Origin: Fragilariopsis cylindrus CCMP1102
Taxonomy: Eukaryota; Bacillariophyta; Bacillariophyceae; Bacillariales; Bacillariaceae
Assembly (NCBI GenBank): GCA_900095095.1
Contig: FMBT01000289.1
Location: 930,001-994,000, forward strand
DNA length: 64,000 nucleotides
Direction of reading: 5' to 3'
Numbering within the stretch: the first letter of the stretch is position 1; each line of letters begins with the position of its first letter. The notes beneath the pieces are model-generated. The model searched no databases. It saw only the letters and a list, made by a program, of their open reading frames with translations, and had not been told where the DNA came from. Below are positions 1 through 10,573 of the stretch, one piece after another. Both the position numbers and the translations under genes were made by a program.

Positions 1-357
1 GCACGCTTTTCGGGAGAAGCCGAAGAACCTCGACCAGGATTACGGCGAGGTCATATGCCAGGTGCTAAGAATCTATTCTTCTTGGACTTGCTTGATCCCG
101 ACAATAAAAACAAATTCAAATCTAAGGAAGAGCTACAGCGAATCATCCAAGATGCTGGAATTGATCTTCCTCTTCTTCCAGGTAGTAAGATTATTTCATC
201 CTGTGGGAGTGGAGTGACAGCTTGCACTATCTTGACAGCATTGGATATTATAGGTGAGGATCCAGGTCATTCGTACCTATACGATGGGGCTTTTGCTGAA
301 TGGGGAGGTCAACCAGACACGCCTATCGTGAAAGATTGGAATGGAGCTTTGAAATAA
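1..357 (+). CDS. 3-mercaptopyruvate sulfurtransferase, C-terminal part (partial)
   Basis: The reading frame is open from base 1, so the 5' part of the gene lies outside the window. The visible 118 residues are the catalytic C-terminal rhodanese domain. They include PRPGLRRGHMPGAKN, which matches the usual 'D.R..G.IPGA.N' lead-in, then the active-site loop CGSGVTA, then LYDGAFAEWG. The loop cysteine carries the persulfide. A CGSGVTA loop is typical of mercaptopyruvate sulfurtransferases, whereas thiosulfate-preferring rhodaneses usually have a basic residue after the cysteine. The family moves sulfur from 3-mercaptopyruvate to thiols or cyanide, in cytosol or mitochondria. The targeting peptide would be in the missing part. 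The family call is firm; the compartment is unknown. Confidence 0.85.
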   Translation, partial: ARFSGEAEEPRPGLRRGHMPGAKNLFFLDLLDPDNKNKFKSKEELQRIIQDAGIDLPLLPGSKIISSCGSGVTACTILTALDIIGEDPGHSYLYDGAFAEWGGQPDTPIVKDWNGALK

Positions 358-653
358 TGATACTGAGAAACAAATTGTATCACATTATCTCCTTTAATAG
401 AGAATCATTATACAAGTTGTATAGTACTATCGGATTTAACAAATGATACTTGATGTAACTACCTATTATTTACTGTACAAAATTGCTTCTATTATTGCGG
501 ATGTGTATTTTAATTTGTCTCGTCTTGTCTTGGAAAGCTGCTTCCACTTAAATATAACATGCCTTATTTTATTATATAATTTATCTCGAATTCTCAATGA
601 TTGTGTCTCCATTTTAATGTAAGCAGCAGATATTGGCAGTACTAGCGAATAGC

Positions 654-1351
654 TCAAATCAGAATAATAGCCGCTAGAGAAAAGCAAACGATCATTACTA
701 CCTTGATCGAACTTAAAGTACCAATTGGACTGACTTGAGCAGCAGAATTGGATAATTCAATATCGTCACTTATATCTGCAACTGTCGTACTCACTATAGC
801 ATTCGCCGTTAACTCCTTGGGAAGGGAATCACTGTCGAAAGTGATCGAATCAATGCTTGGAGCATCACTCTTTTCGAAGGCAGTATTTGTTGAGGACGAC
901 AGTGAGGATACCTGATAGACATTCGAAGAAGCGACTGGAGGAATCGTCGCTTTCCTTCTCTTTTCTAGCCCCATATCCATACTCATAGACATCGACGTGA
1001 TAAGTTCTTCTAGTCCTGAAATTTCTCTGTTTTCTCTATTCAAATCGATAGTGGAAAACAAAAATTGAAAGGAAAAGAAAGAACAAACAACATCTTTAGT
1101 ATTTAGTCAACATCATTTTGTTACTGTTACTTTTAGCATGTTGTCACAAATAAAATAATGTACAGAATAATTACTGTTCCAGTACACAATTTAGACTCTC
1201 ACCTATCAACTGTAAATTTCTGAAGTAATAGCCGGCTTGCTTCTCGACCAAATTCGTCATGGATCTCTACGCCATTGATATGGTGAGCAGCTGCCAAGAC
1301 GAAGACGTAAAGAATTGAAATGAACAAGAATCGAGGGAATGACATCATCAT
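654..1351 (-). CDS. Small secreted protein with hydrophobic C-terminus, possibly GPI-anchored
   Basis: There are two exons, 1351-1203 and 1035-654, with a GTGAG donor and an AG acceptor. The phase matches exactly (codon AG|A), giving 176 residues. It starts with three ATGs in a row and then a signal peptide, FPRFLFISILYVFVLAAAHH. The middle is Ser/Asp/Thr-rich with no recognisable domain. The last 17 residues are hydrophobic (IKVVMIVCFSLAAIILI) and run to the stop, with small residues (SNSAAQ) upstream. This layout is typical of GPI-anchor signals, or of a type I membrane protein with no cytosolic tail. No function is recognised. The splice model is well supported; the anchoring is inferred. 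Confidence 0.6.
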
Positions 1352-3163
1352 GGTGCTCTGTTCTGGGGTGTTCTTAACGGCAGTAGCGGATATTCAGATA
1401 TTGCGATTTATAATGTATTGATATGAAATACAATGTATGCATAATATTCCCTGGCAATTTTTCATTTTTCGATTTCTGCTACGACGTTTGCATACGAAGT
1501 ACATTGCTGAAATGAGATTTAAGATTTAGATGAAGATACTACTACATTATGAAGATAAGATATGAGCGATAAAAGCTCGTATAAAAACTTTTTAGTAAAT
1601 TACTTAGAGATGCACGAATCGAATTATTTAACGACACTGCTCCACGAACTAGATTATTGGATTACTGGTATAAATGGCGAGCATCCAGTCGTACTAACAA
1701 ATTGATAAATAAGTGATCTGTGAGTATCGGACAAAGGTATTCACACAATTGACTGATTCTCTCGTGTACAATTATTGCATTGTACTTTCAAATTAGTTGT
1801 TATCATTAATAGTATTATATGATCCATGGGTGTGTTCATATCACGACTAGATTCAAAGAGGATGATAGTTGCTTTGCTTTGGCTTATTCTTTTGGAAATT
1901 ATTAATCTGCTACTTTCCTTGAACAAAACTATTACACACTGATTGTGGTTCTATTTACACTGGTTAGCTCTCAGATGTGATATTCCCCAAATCATTCTAC
2001 TATACATGTCTTAGCATTTCTTGCTATTGAATAGTTCACTTAATTTCTACCTTGCAGCAGTATATATCATATCTGACTACTTAACTTAGTGCTTGTTACG
2101 CTCTACTACTATTAGTATTTCCTGTGAGTACTACTTATTTTGATACTATACACACACATCATAATTCAGCACTCAAAATCTTTATCCATTTTCATCCTCC
2201 TCCTCATAGCCATTATCATTTTGGCTTTGAACGATAGAGGTAGTGGTTGAATTGTGTAGGCTTTTCATATTAGTTAGTGAATCAGTTGATGGTAATGCAA
2301 TGGTAATGGTGATTTCAATGATGTGATAATTGGTTTATTAACTTCTTCTCTAATGATGAACACTTTTGTATAGCCTTTCTTGGAAGAAAATTTCTGTAGC
2401 TGTTGAAACTTTTATGTTGAATTGTCTTATTTTAATATTGAGGAAGCCTGTCTCAATGTAATCTTTTTCTAGTACTTCTTTCCAACACTTTTTACCAAAT
2501 TTGTCTCTACACATAACAATCACCTTTTCCTACACAAAATTTGGATCCGCTTGATGTGTTCCAACGCTCCAGCGGTAAAATACAACTAGACCCTAATCTC
2601 TGAACTCCTCTCATTTTTTTGAAAATTGTCAAGAACACGTACAAAAATTTATTGGTTTGCTTAAATTATACACGACTGGGAAACTGGTCTAAAAAAGGTC
2701 GTCGTTTACCCACGCTGAGAGTGTCAAAATTTGCCTAACTTTACTGTACTGTACTGTGTACGTTGTATGAATTATTATTTGTTGTACTGTAATAATACAC
2801 GAATAACGCGTGTGTCGTGTGTCAATAATATTTTATTATACGCACAGTAAGTTACCAGTAAGTTAGTATGTTGAATGTGTCTATTCATTCGTTATTCAAA
2901 TTTTAGCGCGCGCCTCACATCAACAATTAATTGCACGTGTTCGGAGTCGGCATCACGAACAGCATCACGATCGACAACGATTCGACTACAGTACCTCGTT
3001 AAGTTTCATTCGCCTTCTTTGCTCTTTGATGGTACAAGTTGAAGCTTTTCTTTCATAATAAAATAATCACCGTACGGTAACCAAGAAAACATACCAGCCA
3101 AGTATACTATCTACTTACGTATATTAAACGACACGATAGTACAAGTACCCCATTGATAGTACT
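1352..3163. other. Intergenic, 1.8 kb, promoter region of two divergent genes
   Basis: AT-rich sequence between the secreted-protein gene (-) and the TPR gene (+). Only short unsupported reading frames are present. The part nearest the TPR gene holds short TACTGTACTGT runs, a GCGCGCGCC box near 2906 and a CACGTG box near 2935. GC-rich or CACGTG boxes also occur upstream of other genes in this window. No tRNA or repeat element was recognised. Confidence 0.5.
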
Positions 3164-5911
3164 ATGTCGAACCCACAACCATCTTCTGCAGTCGTATTTT
3201 CTGGTTATCTTCCAATCGAAGTAACACAGGAAGAATTTCAAAGGACAGTTGAGGTTGAGGACGTTAAGAGCGTTATGAGCGAACGAAAAAAGCGTTTTCT
3301 TTCACATAGAAGAAGTATAACAAAGAAGATAGGAGGATTATTATCATCGTCGACGTCTCGTAATAAGAAAAAAAGCAACAGCAACGACAGTATCAAGAAC
3401 GTCGACAACGATAGCAATGGCGTGAACGTGAATAATAATAATAGTACGTGTCCACCACAATTTTACGATGGTTCTAGTATAATATCAGGAATTAGTAATC
3501 AAGGTCAACAATCGGTCGCAAACAGAACTGTAGATAGTGCATCTACCATCAAGGCATCCAATTTACATTTACATTATCATCCAAAAACACAAACACAGAC
3601 CCAATTATCAAGAGTGACTTCCGGACACGGCGGCGATACTAATACATCATCGACGTTACCAAGAAGATACAACAATACAGATAATAATATAGGACTAGAA
3701 GCGATCGCATTCGATGATGATACTTCTACCAGCAAAAACTCAAATAAACATAGTGGTAAACAATCAAAACCATGGAAGTCTCTTAAACGACTTGTCGTAA
3801 AAGGACGATGCAATAATAAATGTCCCTCGTCGAACAATTCTCAGCTATCACATACTGACATTTCGATGTTACAGAGACAGAGACGAAATTATGCCAAGTC
3901 TTACGATGATGGGATTTCTACACAACCATCATCAAGATTATCTTCTCTATTTGCCACTGCTGCTTCCTCCTCATCGCTGCTAATAAACAACAATAATGAC
4001 TATCCCATGCGTCAACGAATCTATAGCGAGGGTGTAACAAAACAAAAACCTCATCGGCACCGTTTATGGACAGGTAGATCTTTTTCAGGACTTCAACAAT
4101 CACAACGAGTCATTGACAATGTCATTCGTGGTAGATTAGATGGTATGGATCTCCTTAATTTGGGACCTGCAAGTCGAGATACGTTACCTGCCTTATCAAA
4201 AAAACAAAAACAAAAATCATCATATTCTACTACACGGAATATAAGGAACGTAAATGATGTATCATCATCATCATTATCATTCGATCCCTTACATCGTTCA
4301 TTTTCAAATTTAAAACCATTTGTATCTACTGCAAATATTGTCGATGATATGATTTGGAGTTCAGCTGGGAAGGATCCACCAGAAATTATACTGGAAGGAT
4401 TTTTTCCTAGTGGTAGTGATCGATGGAGTGTCAGAATAGGAGCAAGAAATCCTCCTTCTTCTGCGTCGTCATCATCATCATCATCATCGTCATCATCATT
4501 ATTACTACTGTCGTCGTCAGCAGAAAGACACAAAATTACAACAACAACAACAACAACAACAGCTCCTTCTGATGAAGATTCGTCTTCTTCTCCACCTGCT
4601 TTAAAATTGAATAATACTACGGACGAGGACGACGATGAATCATTATCAACGCACGCGACATTGGACGATGATAATGATGGGAGCGCGAATATGCCTATTG
4701 CTCAGCTATGGTATAATCTATGGGGCGTACTTGCAACGCCACCTCCGATACCCACTCACATGCAAACGATTATAACTACCACGACTATCTCTGCAGCAAC
4801 AGCAATAAGCAATGAGGGAGATGATCCTCTTCATAATATTGAGGTAGAGGAGGAGGAGGGAGAAGATGAAGAAATTCAACAATTAACAGAAAATTGTAAT
4901 GTCCCTATTGATTTGGATGACGATGCATTTATCATTGACAGTCCAACACATCTACGGTCGGTTCATGATCTCATTATGGTTCCCCTTCAATCTGGTAGGT
5001 TAGAATGCGCTATTTCTATCTTTGAAAAATTACAACGTGGCTTAGAAGGAGCAAACGATACAAAGTTCGTACACTTGATTGCGACAACAGCTCACAATAT
5101 CGGTATGATTCAATTATGTCAAAAAAGTTACGAAAAGGCACTTGTATCCTTTCGGAAGGCTGTTCAGATACGAAAAGAATGTCTACCATCAGATCATCCT
5201 GATATTGCTGTATCATTAAATCGACAAGGGTTGGCTCACTTTGCATTATCGTCAATAGATGAAGCCTTAAGATGCTTTGAGGCTGCACTTAAAATATGTA
5301 CATCAGACGACAATACACGAGCAAAAATTCTTAACAATTTGGGAGTTGCTCGATATCAACTAGAAGATTATGCACAGGCCTTAAAGTCATTTACGTCAGC
5401 ACTTGAAATTCAACGTCCGTTGTTGGATGGACCAATTCGAAGAGAATGTATGGTTTATGATGCATCTACTACACTTTCTAATATGGGAAAGGTTTACTTA
5501 CGACAGGGAGATTACGATTTAGCATATTTTGTTTTCGAAGAAGCATGTTTGATGCAAACTTCAACATTTCGAAAGGATCATGATATAGTGTTGTCTAGTC
5601 TGGACAATATGGCAAGATCGCATACCAAGAATGAAAATTTTGCGGAAGCACTTCGGATATTTACTAGCTTACGTCGATCACAAGAAGCACGGTTTGGACG
5701 CGATAGTGAAATATGTATTGAAACAATCGGAATGATGGGAACTGTCCATTTCAAGCTCTTAGAATATGAAGAAGCCTTCGAATGTATGAAGAGAGTCACC
5801 TCGTGGCAAAGTAAAAGAATGGAACGATCGCATCCATCAGTACAGATCACGAACGAGCAGATGAGTCAAGTTAAACGATGTCTCCAGGGGGAGGAGCCTA
5901 TGTGGGTGTAG
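3164..5911 (+). CDS. TPR protein with long disordered N-terminus (kinesin-light-chain-like repeats)
   Basis: Single exon, 915 residues. Residues 1-600 are low-complexity (Ser, Asn, Thr and Asp runs encoded by TCA, ACA and GAT microsatellites) with a basic stretch at about 38-70 (SERKKRFLSHRRSITKKIGG). From about residue 610 to 900 there are five to six tetratricopeptide repeats of the kinesin-light-chain/TPR-12 kind, for example KSYEKALVSFRKAVQIRKE followed by HPDIAVSLNRQGLAHF, then IDEALRCFEAALKI, YAQALKSFTSALEIQ and YDLAYFVFEEACLMQ. Such arrays are protein-binding scaffolds. No catalytic domain accompanies them, so the partner is unknown. Proteins of this build are numerous in diatoms. The ATG at 3164 begins the long frame with no in-frame alternative nearby. 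Confidence 0.8.
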   Translation: MSNPQPSSAVVFSGYLPIEVTQEEFQRTVEVEDVKSVMSERKKRFLSHRRSITKKIGGLLSSSTSRNKKKSNSNDSIKNVDNDSNGVNVNNNNSTCPPQFYDGSSIISGISNQGQQSVANRTVDSASTIKASNLHLHYHPKTQTQTQLSRVTSGHGGDTNTSSTLPRRYNNTDNNIGLEAIAFDDDTSTSKNSNKHSGKQSKPWKSLKRLVVKGRCNNKCPSSNNSQLSHTDISMLQRQRRNYAKSYDDGISTQPSSRLSSLFATAASSSSLLINNNNDYPMRQRIYSEGVTKQKPHRHRLWTGRSFSGLQQSQRVIDNVIRGRLDGMDLLNLGPASRDTLPALSKKQKQKSSYSTTRNIRNVNDVSSSSLSFDPLHRSFSNLKPFVSTANIVDDMIWSSAGKDPPEIILEGFFPSGSDRWSVRIGARNPPSSASSSSSSSSSSSLLLLSSSAERHKITTTTTTTTAPSDEDSSSSPPALKLNNTTDEDDDESLSTHATLDDDNDGSANMPIAQLWYNLWGVLATPPPIPTHMQTIITTTTISAATAISNEGDDPLHNIEVEEEEGEDEEIQQLTENCNVPIDLDDDAFIIDSPTHLRSVHDLIMVPLQSGRLECAISIFEKLQRGLEGANDTKFVHLIATTAHNIGMIQLCQKSYEKALVSFRKAVQIRKECLPSDHPDIAVSLNRQGLAHFALSSIDEALRCFEAALKICTSDDNTRAKILNNLGVARYQLEDYAQALKSFTSALEIQRPLLDGPIRRECMVYDASTTLSNMGKVYLRQGDYDLAYFVFEEACLMQTSTFRKDHDIVLSSLDNMARSHTKNENFAEALRIFTSLRRSQEARFGRDSEICIETIGMMGTVHFKLLEYEEAFECMKRVTSWQSKRMERSHPSVQITNEQMSQVKRCLQGEEPMWV

Positions 5912-6051
5912 ACAACAACAATGATTTGACATGCATGGCGTATGTGGCGATCCGAAAGTGATGAAAGTAAGACGTACTTTATTACATGCTTGTGCGTAGT
6001 ACTAGAACATACTGTTATTAATTCCTGTTGGTTTTCAAGAGTTTTCTTCCA

Positions 6052-7158
6052 TTATTGTCGTTTAATTGCACTTTTCCTTGTTGGTCTTCGTTTGGCACCA
6101 GCGCCGCTACTGCTAGTAGTAATAAAAGTTGGATCACTTTCACGTATTAATTCCTTTGCAAATTTTATTAATCTTTTCACTTCATCGTCCGAGGCTTCTC
6201 CGCTACCAGCAAATCGTACACGACCAAGATCATCAAGTAAAAAAACATAACTCGTCATGATGTTGTGCATTCGGAGTACGTCTCTAAATTCCATCACCTC
6301 TTTGGTTCCAAAGTACGTTAATGTTTTAGATTGTTGACTTATCGGAGTATTGTTTTTCATTATTCTTCGAACTATACCCCTCAACGGATACACAAACAAA
6401 CCTTCAGTAATACTGACATGGAATTGTTGGACCGTATTACTACTACTACTACTACTACTACTGGATGCCAACGAATCATCGTTTTTTTGCTGAAAGGCTT
6501 CTTCGAATGGTGTAGTCCAAGTCGGCATAAGTTTGAAACCATTATCACGAAATGCAATGGCAACAAGTGTAATATTTCCAGCACCAGACCGTGACTGCTG
6601 CTGATGTGCCTTTTCTTGAAAGAACAATGGCAAGTCGACCTCGGTGTTGCTATCGTCTAACGTATTCAAACCTTTTAGAGTTGGAAAGAGTTGAGCATCT
6701 CGTACTGGAATCAACTGTTCATTCGATAAAGTTGGTTTTTGATTCGTATTTTTTAGATCCTTTAACATCCAGAAATATCCATGCGCTAATTCTAATGGGA
6801 TTTTTCTCGTATTGCCTGATAATTTATACTTCTTGTAGATCAAATTTCCAGGTAAAACATTCATACCTAAACTATCGGGATTGACTTTAATGCCCGATAT
6901 TCGTTCCGGATTCGCATCCTCAAGACGATATTCATTGTTTTTTTTATTGTTAGATGACGAATATGAAAATGAAGCGGTTTTTCTACCAGCCAATATCGGG
7001 GAATCGCTCCTCCATGATTCGCTTTGTTTTAACAACTGAAGGCAACAACATCCTCTCGCAGATGAGGTACTACTAAGCGATAGAGTTGCCCCCCTTGTTT
7101 TTATATACGATAGCAATGATGATGTGTTTGCCCGGACACGTGGTATTATTACATTCAT
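6052..7158 (-). CDS. ATP10: ATP10-family mitochondrial ATP synthase assembly factor
   Basis: Single exon, 368 residues. The N-terminus is rich in Arg and Ser, almost free of acidic residues, and looks like a mitochondrial presequence (MNVIIPRVRANTSSLLSYIKTR). The C-terminal 230 residues fit the ATP10 family: a central part ending FEEAFQQK, then the hallmark tail HNIMTSYVFLLDDLGRVRFA, then GSGEASDDEVKRLIKFAKEL. In yeast, Atp10 binds newly made Atp6 and helps it join the Atp9 ring of the Fo sector in the inner membrane. A poly-Ser run at about residues 230-240 is a (TAC)n microsatellite. The family was assigned from the C-terminal motif; the N-terminal half is divergent. Confidence 0.75.
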   Translation of the reverse strand: MNVIIPRVRANTSSLLSYIKTRGATLSLSSTSSARGCCCLQLLKQSESWRSDSPILAGRKTASFSYSSSNNKKNNEYRLEDANPERISGIKVNPDSLGMNVLPGNLIYKKYKLSGNTRKIPLELAHGYFWMLKDLKNTNQKPTLSNEQLIPVRDAQLFPTLKGLNTLDDSNTEVDLPLFFQEKAHQQQSRSGAGNITLVAIAFRDNGFKLMPTWTTPFEEAFQQKNDDSLASSSSSSSSSNTVQQFHVSITEGLFVYPLRGIVRRIMKNNTPISQQSKTLTYFGTKEVMEFRDVLRMHNIMTSYVFLLDDLGRVRFAGSGEASDDEVKRLIKFAKELIRESDPTFITTSSSGAGAKRRPTRKSAIKRQ

Positions 7159-7758
7159 GACGAATAAGATAATGTTCGGTATGGTTAGATAACTTGATAA
7201 GTGCTTTTCTGTCTGTACTAGTATTGCTTCATCGTCTTCTTATGATCGATGAGTGTGTTGCTGGTGTGTACAATAGCAAATTTAATTTTTCTGTCGAAAA
7301 AAGTTTTTTGTTTTAGTAACTTCGAAAATTTAAGAACTCATTTTATATAGAATCTAGTACAAAGCGTGTATAACTATACGTATTCCGACTTGAAGTTATA
7401 AAACTCCAGAATTTATCTTACTATTGATTTTCGTTCTTAATTTTATTTAAGTGTGCGTGCATAGACACTTCCCACATCTTTCCGCGAATTTTCAGTTGAG
7501 GAGATGTGATGATCTTGAATACTTCGAAGTACTAGTACGGTACTTCAAGTAATCAGCCAAGCGAAAATTGTTAGTTCTCACATCCATCAAGAAACAACCC
7601 ACAATCATTTCTTTTGCTTCTCTGTAACAGCAAAACCAACGCAATTCTCACTACCGTACCTTTTACAAGCCAAAGCATACAATAATCAGAAATCACACCA
7701 ATCATCAAGCACAACCAGTCATCATCGTATTCGAAGCCAAAACAGTATACTATCTAAT
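7159..7758. other. Divergent intergenic region
   Basis: 600 bp between ATP10 (-) and the small membrane protein gene (+), presumably carrying both promoters. Sequence close to 7759 is CA-rich, as is usual for a 5' leader. No repeat or RNA gene seen. Confidence 0.5.
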
Positions 7759-8124
7759 ATGACATCATCCAAAACTACTACTAGTACTTCAGAAAAAAAG
7801 AAACAAAAAGGAGTTCAATTGAACGAAATAGATGCTGCTCTTAGAAAGAAGAAACAACTTCCATCGGTCACAGATTTGCTTCGACATGGTGATCCTGAAA
7901 CGGCGCATTTACCAAAGACTTGGAAAGAAACAGTCGGATATCCCCTCGCATTGGCAGTTGTTTTCGCTATCTCGTTATTAGTTTTCCATCATGCACCTCG
8001 AAGTCCATTAGTTTTCAAACCTACTGGCATAAAACGTTTGAAAATGTTTCAAGGTAAAAAAAAATCCTTTCCTCCTCATCTTATGAAAACTGAAGAAGAA
8101 AAGAAGAAGGAGGCTGAGTTGTGA
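7759..8124 (+). CDS. Small single-pass membrane protein, unknown function
   Basis: 121 residues in one exon. The N-terminal 55 residues are hydrophilic and basic (SEKKKQKGVQLNEIDAALRKKK). One membrane segment follows at about 60-80 (VGYPLALAVVFAISLLVFHH), then a basic tail with KRLKMFQGKKKSFPP and a final Glu/Lys-rich stretch. There is no signal peptide, so it would insert as a tail-facing single-pass protein of the ER or an organelle envelope. No family is recognised. The good start context, codon use and defined membrane segment support a real gene. Confidence 0.55.
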   Translation: MTSSKTTTSTSEKKKQKGVQLNEIDAALRKKKQLPSVTDLLRHGDPETAHLPKTWKETVGYPLALAVVFAISLLVFHHAPRSPLVFKPTGIKRLKMFQGKKKSFPPHLMKTEEEKKKEAEL

Positions 8125-8580
8125 TGTGATCTGATCCTATATAATATATGAATAACGTACAGTACGGTGCGGTAAGAGTAAATAAACCTAATACAGTCAC
8201 TTATATATTACAATGAGATTGGTCGGTCGGTCGGTCGGTCGGTTCGACGAAGCAACCGTAAGAAAAAACGCATATAAAACTGCAAGATTTTACATACTAT
8301 ATAGTGTAAATGAATATAAATGAGCTATCAAAGGATATTACTAATAATTTTCGATCTGCATAATGCGTAGCTCTTTTCGTTCTTTTATATTATTATAAAA
8401 CTTTTGGCTACAGTATTTTCGATTTCTGTTTTTCGTCTAGAATGATACTACTCTACACAAAACCAAACATAGCTAAGCTAAGCAAACAAAAACAAACAAA
8501 GCAATATGGTAACACTACCTGTCATACGACGCTCGTTTTTAATTATATTATATTATATTATATTATATTATTTCATTTTA
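8125..8580. repeat. Convergent 3' region with two microsatellites
   Basis: 456 bp between the ends of the small membrane protein gene (+) and the JmjC gene (-). It holds a perfect (GGTC)5 run at 8221-8242 and an (ATTAT)n run at about 8541-8573, just before the JmjC stop codon. No gene seen. Confidence 0.75.
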
Positions 8581-10248
8581 TTATGCTGATCGATTCTTAA
8601 AATCGTTCGGCCAAAAATCAGTGGAATAAGGTTGCTCAAAGTTGTTTTCTACATCCGGAGGATGGAACCAATAATTCAATGCCATGTGCCCTTCGTTATT
8701 ATCATTATTATTACTATTATTACCATCATCACTACTAAATGATTTTACTTCATGAAACCATGAGGCAGGCAGATATAGTATATCACCAGAGCGACATTCA
8801 CAGAATGCGGATTTCGCCTTAAGGAATTCTGGATAATCTTGCTCTAATCTTTCACTGTTATCTAAAATATTATGGTCAACTAAACTGAAATTATTTGGAT
8901 TCTTTACAGTTTTATCGACGATACGACATATATCATTATCATCATCATCATCATCGTTGTTGTTGTTGTCCATTGACTCTTCGTCGTCGCTGATATCTAA
9001 ATTCGCCCAATCCGCATCACCTTCCTTGGCATTTTCAATATGAAACTCTTCTTCATCATCGTCATCATCAATGTTACTGCCCGTTTCAGCATCAAGTATA
9101 TCCTCCATCACCCTGTCTAGTAATGCTTCTGCTAGTTCTAGTTCTTCTTGTGCACCGGGTATTCCTTCTTCGACACCCTTCTCTGCCTTTACAAGACGTT
9201 CTTCTGCATCATCCTTTGCTTTCGCAACCAAAGCTGCAGCATCTGATTCAATATCGGTCCCATATGCTGTTGTCAATTCATCTTTATAATTTATTCTACC
9301 ATTCGGATGAACTTTAAGAAGTTCTCCTCTTGTATACATCTTTTCTGTATCATCAGGACTGTATAAGCGAAATTGTTTTGTTCCTCTAAGAACAACATAA
9401 AAGTTGTCATGATAGTCATGATGTAAACCAGATGATGTACCATCTTTGCTATTGCCAATCCATAGATTAATATTCTGAGGAATAAGATTACCAGCAATTT
9501 TTGGTCGAAGGGGGAAGTCTGCATTTTTCTCATTACTACTATTACTACCACCACCTTGACAACGAAGTTTTTTCATGAATTTGGACATCAAATCTGGTCT
9601 ACCATCGTTATTTGCCGACACATCTTGTGTTGTTAAATAATGCATATTATCACCTTCTTCAACAAGTTTCATAAATTTTCGAAACGTCATAGATATTTCA
9701 TTCCCTTTCCCAAAAGAAGAACCCCTTTCATTAGATCTTTTTTCGACCATAACAAGTTCATCACCAACTCGATCAATCATACACTCATTATTGTTATTGT
9801 TGTTGTTGTTGTTGTTGTTACTACTACTACTACTTGTAGTAGTCTTCGTCCACCATCGATTTAAATTTTCTAACTCATTCGGTAATTTCTTTCCACGGAT
9901 CACAACAGGACGACGATGTCGTATATAATCTTTGTAAAAACTTTCAGGTGTTATTGTTATTATGTCATCATCATCGTCTCCGTCTTCTTGACCTTTGGTT
10001 GTTGGGGTTAATTCTATTATTGGAATCTGATAATTCGATTTGGGTACTTTCCATCCTTTGTATTGATTAATTTTCTCATCTTTTGTGGTCGCTGTTGTTG
10101 CTGCTGCTACTGCATTCCTGTCATCGTCATCGTTGTTGTTATCAACACAATTATTATTTGTTATACAAGTACGTTGTATTTTGTGTTTCGGTGATGAGCA
10201 TTCCGTCGTAGAATCGATATATTCCGTCGTCGTGCTTCTTTTCGGCAT
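8581..10248 (-). CDS. JmjC/cupin-8 Fe(II)/2-oxoglutarate oxygenase (JMJD7-like)
   Basis: Single exon, 555 residues. After a disordered N-terminus, the cupin-8/JmjC fold begins with FYKDYIRHRRPVVIRG (about 95-110). The iron-binding HxD is in SGLHHDYHDNFYVVLRGTKQ (about 272-292), where the later Lys is the usual 2-oxoglutarate contact. The distal iron His is in LPASWFHEV (about 500). All three ligands are present, so the enzyme should be active. The family hydroxylates protein side chains; JMJD7 acts on lysine of TRAFAC GTPases. An acidic insertion of roughly 100 residues, with poly-D and poly-N runs, separates the two halves of the site. The JmjC oxygenase call is firm; the exact substrate class is inferred. 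Confidence 0.82.
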   Translation of the reverse strand: MPKRSTTTEYIDSTTECSSPKHKIQRTCITNNNCVDNNNDDDDRNAVAAATTATTKDEKINQYKGWKVPKSNYQIPIIELTPTTKGQEDGDDDDDIITITPESFYKDYIRHRRPVVIRGKKLPNELENLNRWWTKTTTSSSSSNNNNNNNNNNNECMIDRVGDELVMVEKRSNERGSSFGKGNEISMTFRKFMKLVEEGDNMHYLTTQDVSANNDGRPDLMSKFMKKLRCQGGGSNSSNEKNADFPLRPKIAGNLIPQNINLWIGNSKDGTSSGLHHDYHDNFYVVLRGTKQFRLYSPDDTEKMYTRGELLKVHPNGRINYKDELTTAYGTDIESDAAALVAKAKDDAEERLVKAEKGVEEGIPGAQEELELAEALLDRVMEDILDAETGSNIDDDDDEEEFHIENAKEGDADWANLDISDDEESMDNNNNDDDDDDNDICRIVDKTVKNPNNFSLVDHNILDNSERLEQDYPEFLKAKSAFCECRSGDILYLPASWFHEVKSFSSDDGNNSNNNDNNEGHMALNYWFHPPDVENNFEQPYSTDFWPNDFKNRSA

Positions 10249-10343
10249 GGCGGATCCAAACAGAAACTTGCGTCTCTAGCAAGCTAATAGTGTAATGGTA
10301 ATCTTGCTATCAAACTGATTATTATGTTGTATCAACAAACAAC

Positions 10344-10399
10344 AACAAACACAAATTTGAAAATCACGAATTTGAAAAAAAAACAAATTTGTGTTTGTT
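10344..10399. repeat. Perfect inverted repeat, 16-bp arms
   Basis: Arm 10344-10359 reads AACAAACACAAATTTG and 10384-10399 is its exact reverse complement, with a 24-nt A-rich loop. It lies about 100 bp upstream of the JmjC start codon, so it may sit in that gene's promoter or leader. Confidence 0.85.
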
Positions 10400-10429
10400 T
10401 TTGCCGGTTTTCGTTGGTCAACAGCAGTG

Positions 10430-10573
10430 AGGCTGCTGGAAATAGGCTCGCGCTCCGCGATGTCCAAAAGGGTTTCAACCAAACGAATAAAAAACACCGC
10501 GTGCTATGGTAAGACTATTTCCGGTTGATCAACCGGAAAATACGAGCGCGAGCCCATTTCCAGTAGGCCTCAG
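10430..10573. repeat. Nested inverted repeat with central palindrome
   Basis: The left part contains TGGAAATAGGCTCGCGCTC and the right part contains GAGCGCGAGCCCATTTCCA, complementary except at one position. Flanking TGAGGC/GCCTCA extends the pairing with a small gap. Inside lies TTTCCGGTTGATCAACCGGA, part of a 22-bp perfect palindrome at 10518-10539. It is GC-richer than its surroundings. It could be a miniature transposon or a structured transcript; no coding potential was seen. Confidence 0.65.

Noticed and set aside
466-687. 73-codon open frame on the minus strand
   Set aside because: Overlaps the 3' end and trailer of the better supported secreted-protein gene; no family signal.
2160-2340. 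Short minus-strand frame ending in an acidic EEEDENG stretch with a possible CTAAC branch point
   Set aside because: Only about 40 codons and no upstream exon could be placed.
4093-4533. 146-codon minus-strand frame with poly-D
   Set aside because: Antisense of the Ser/TCA repeats in the TPR gene.
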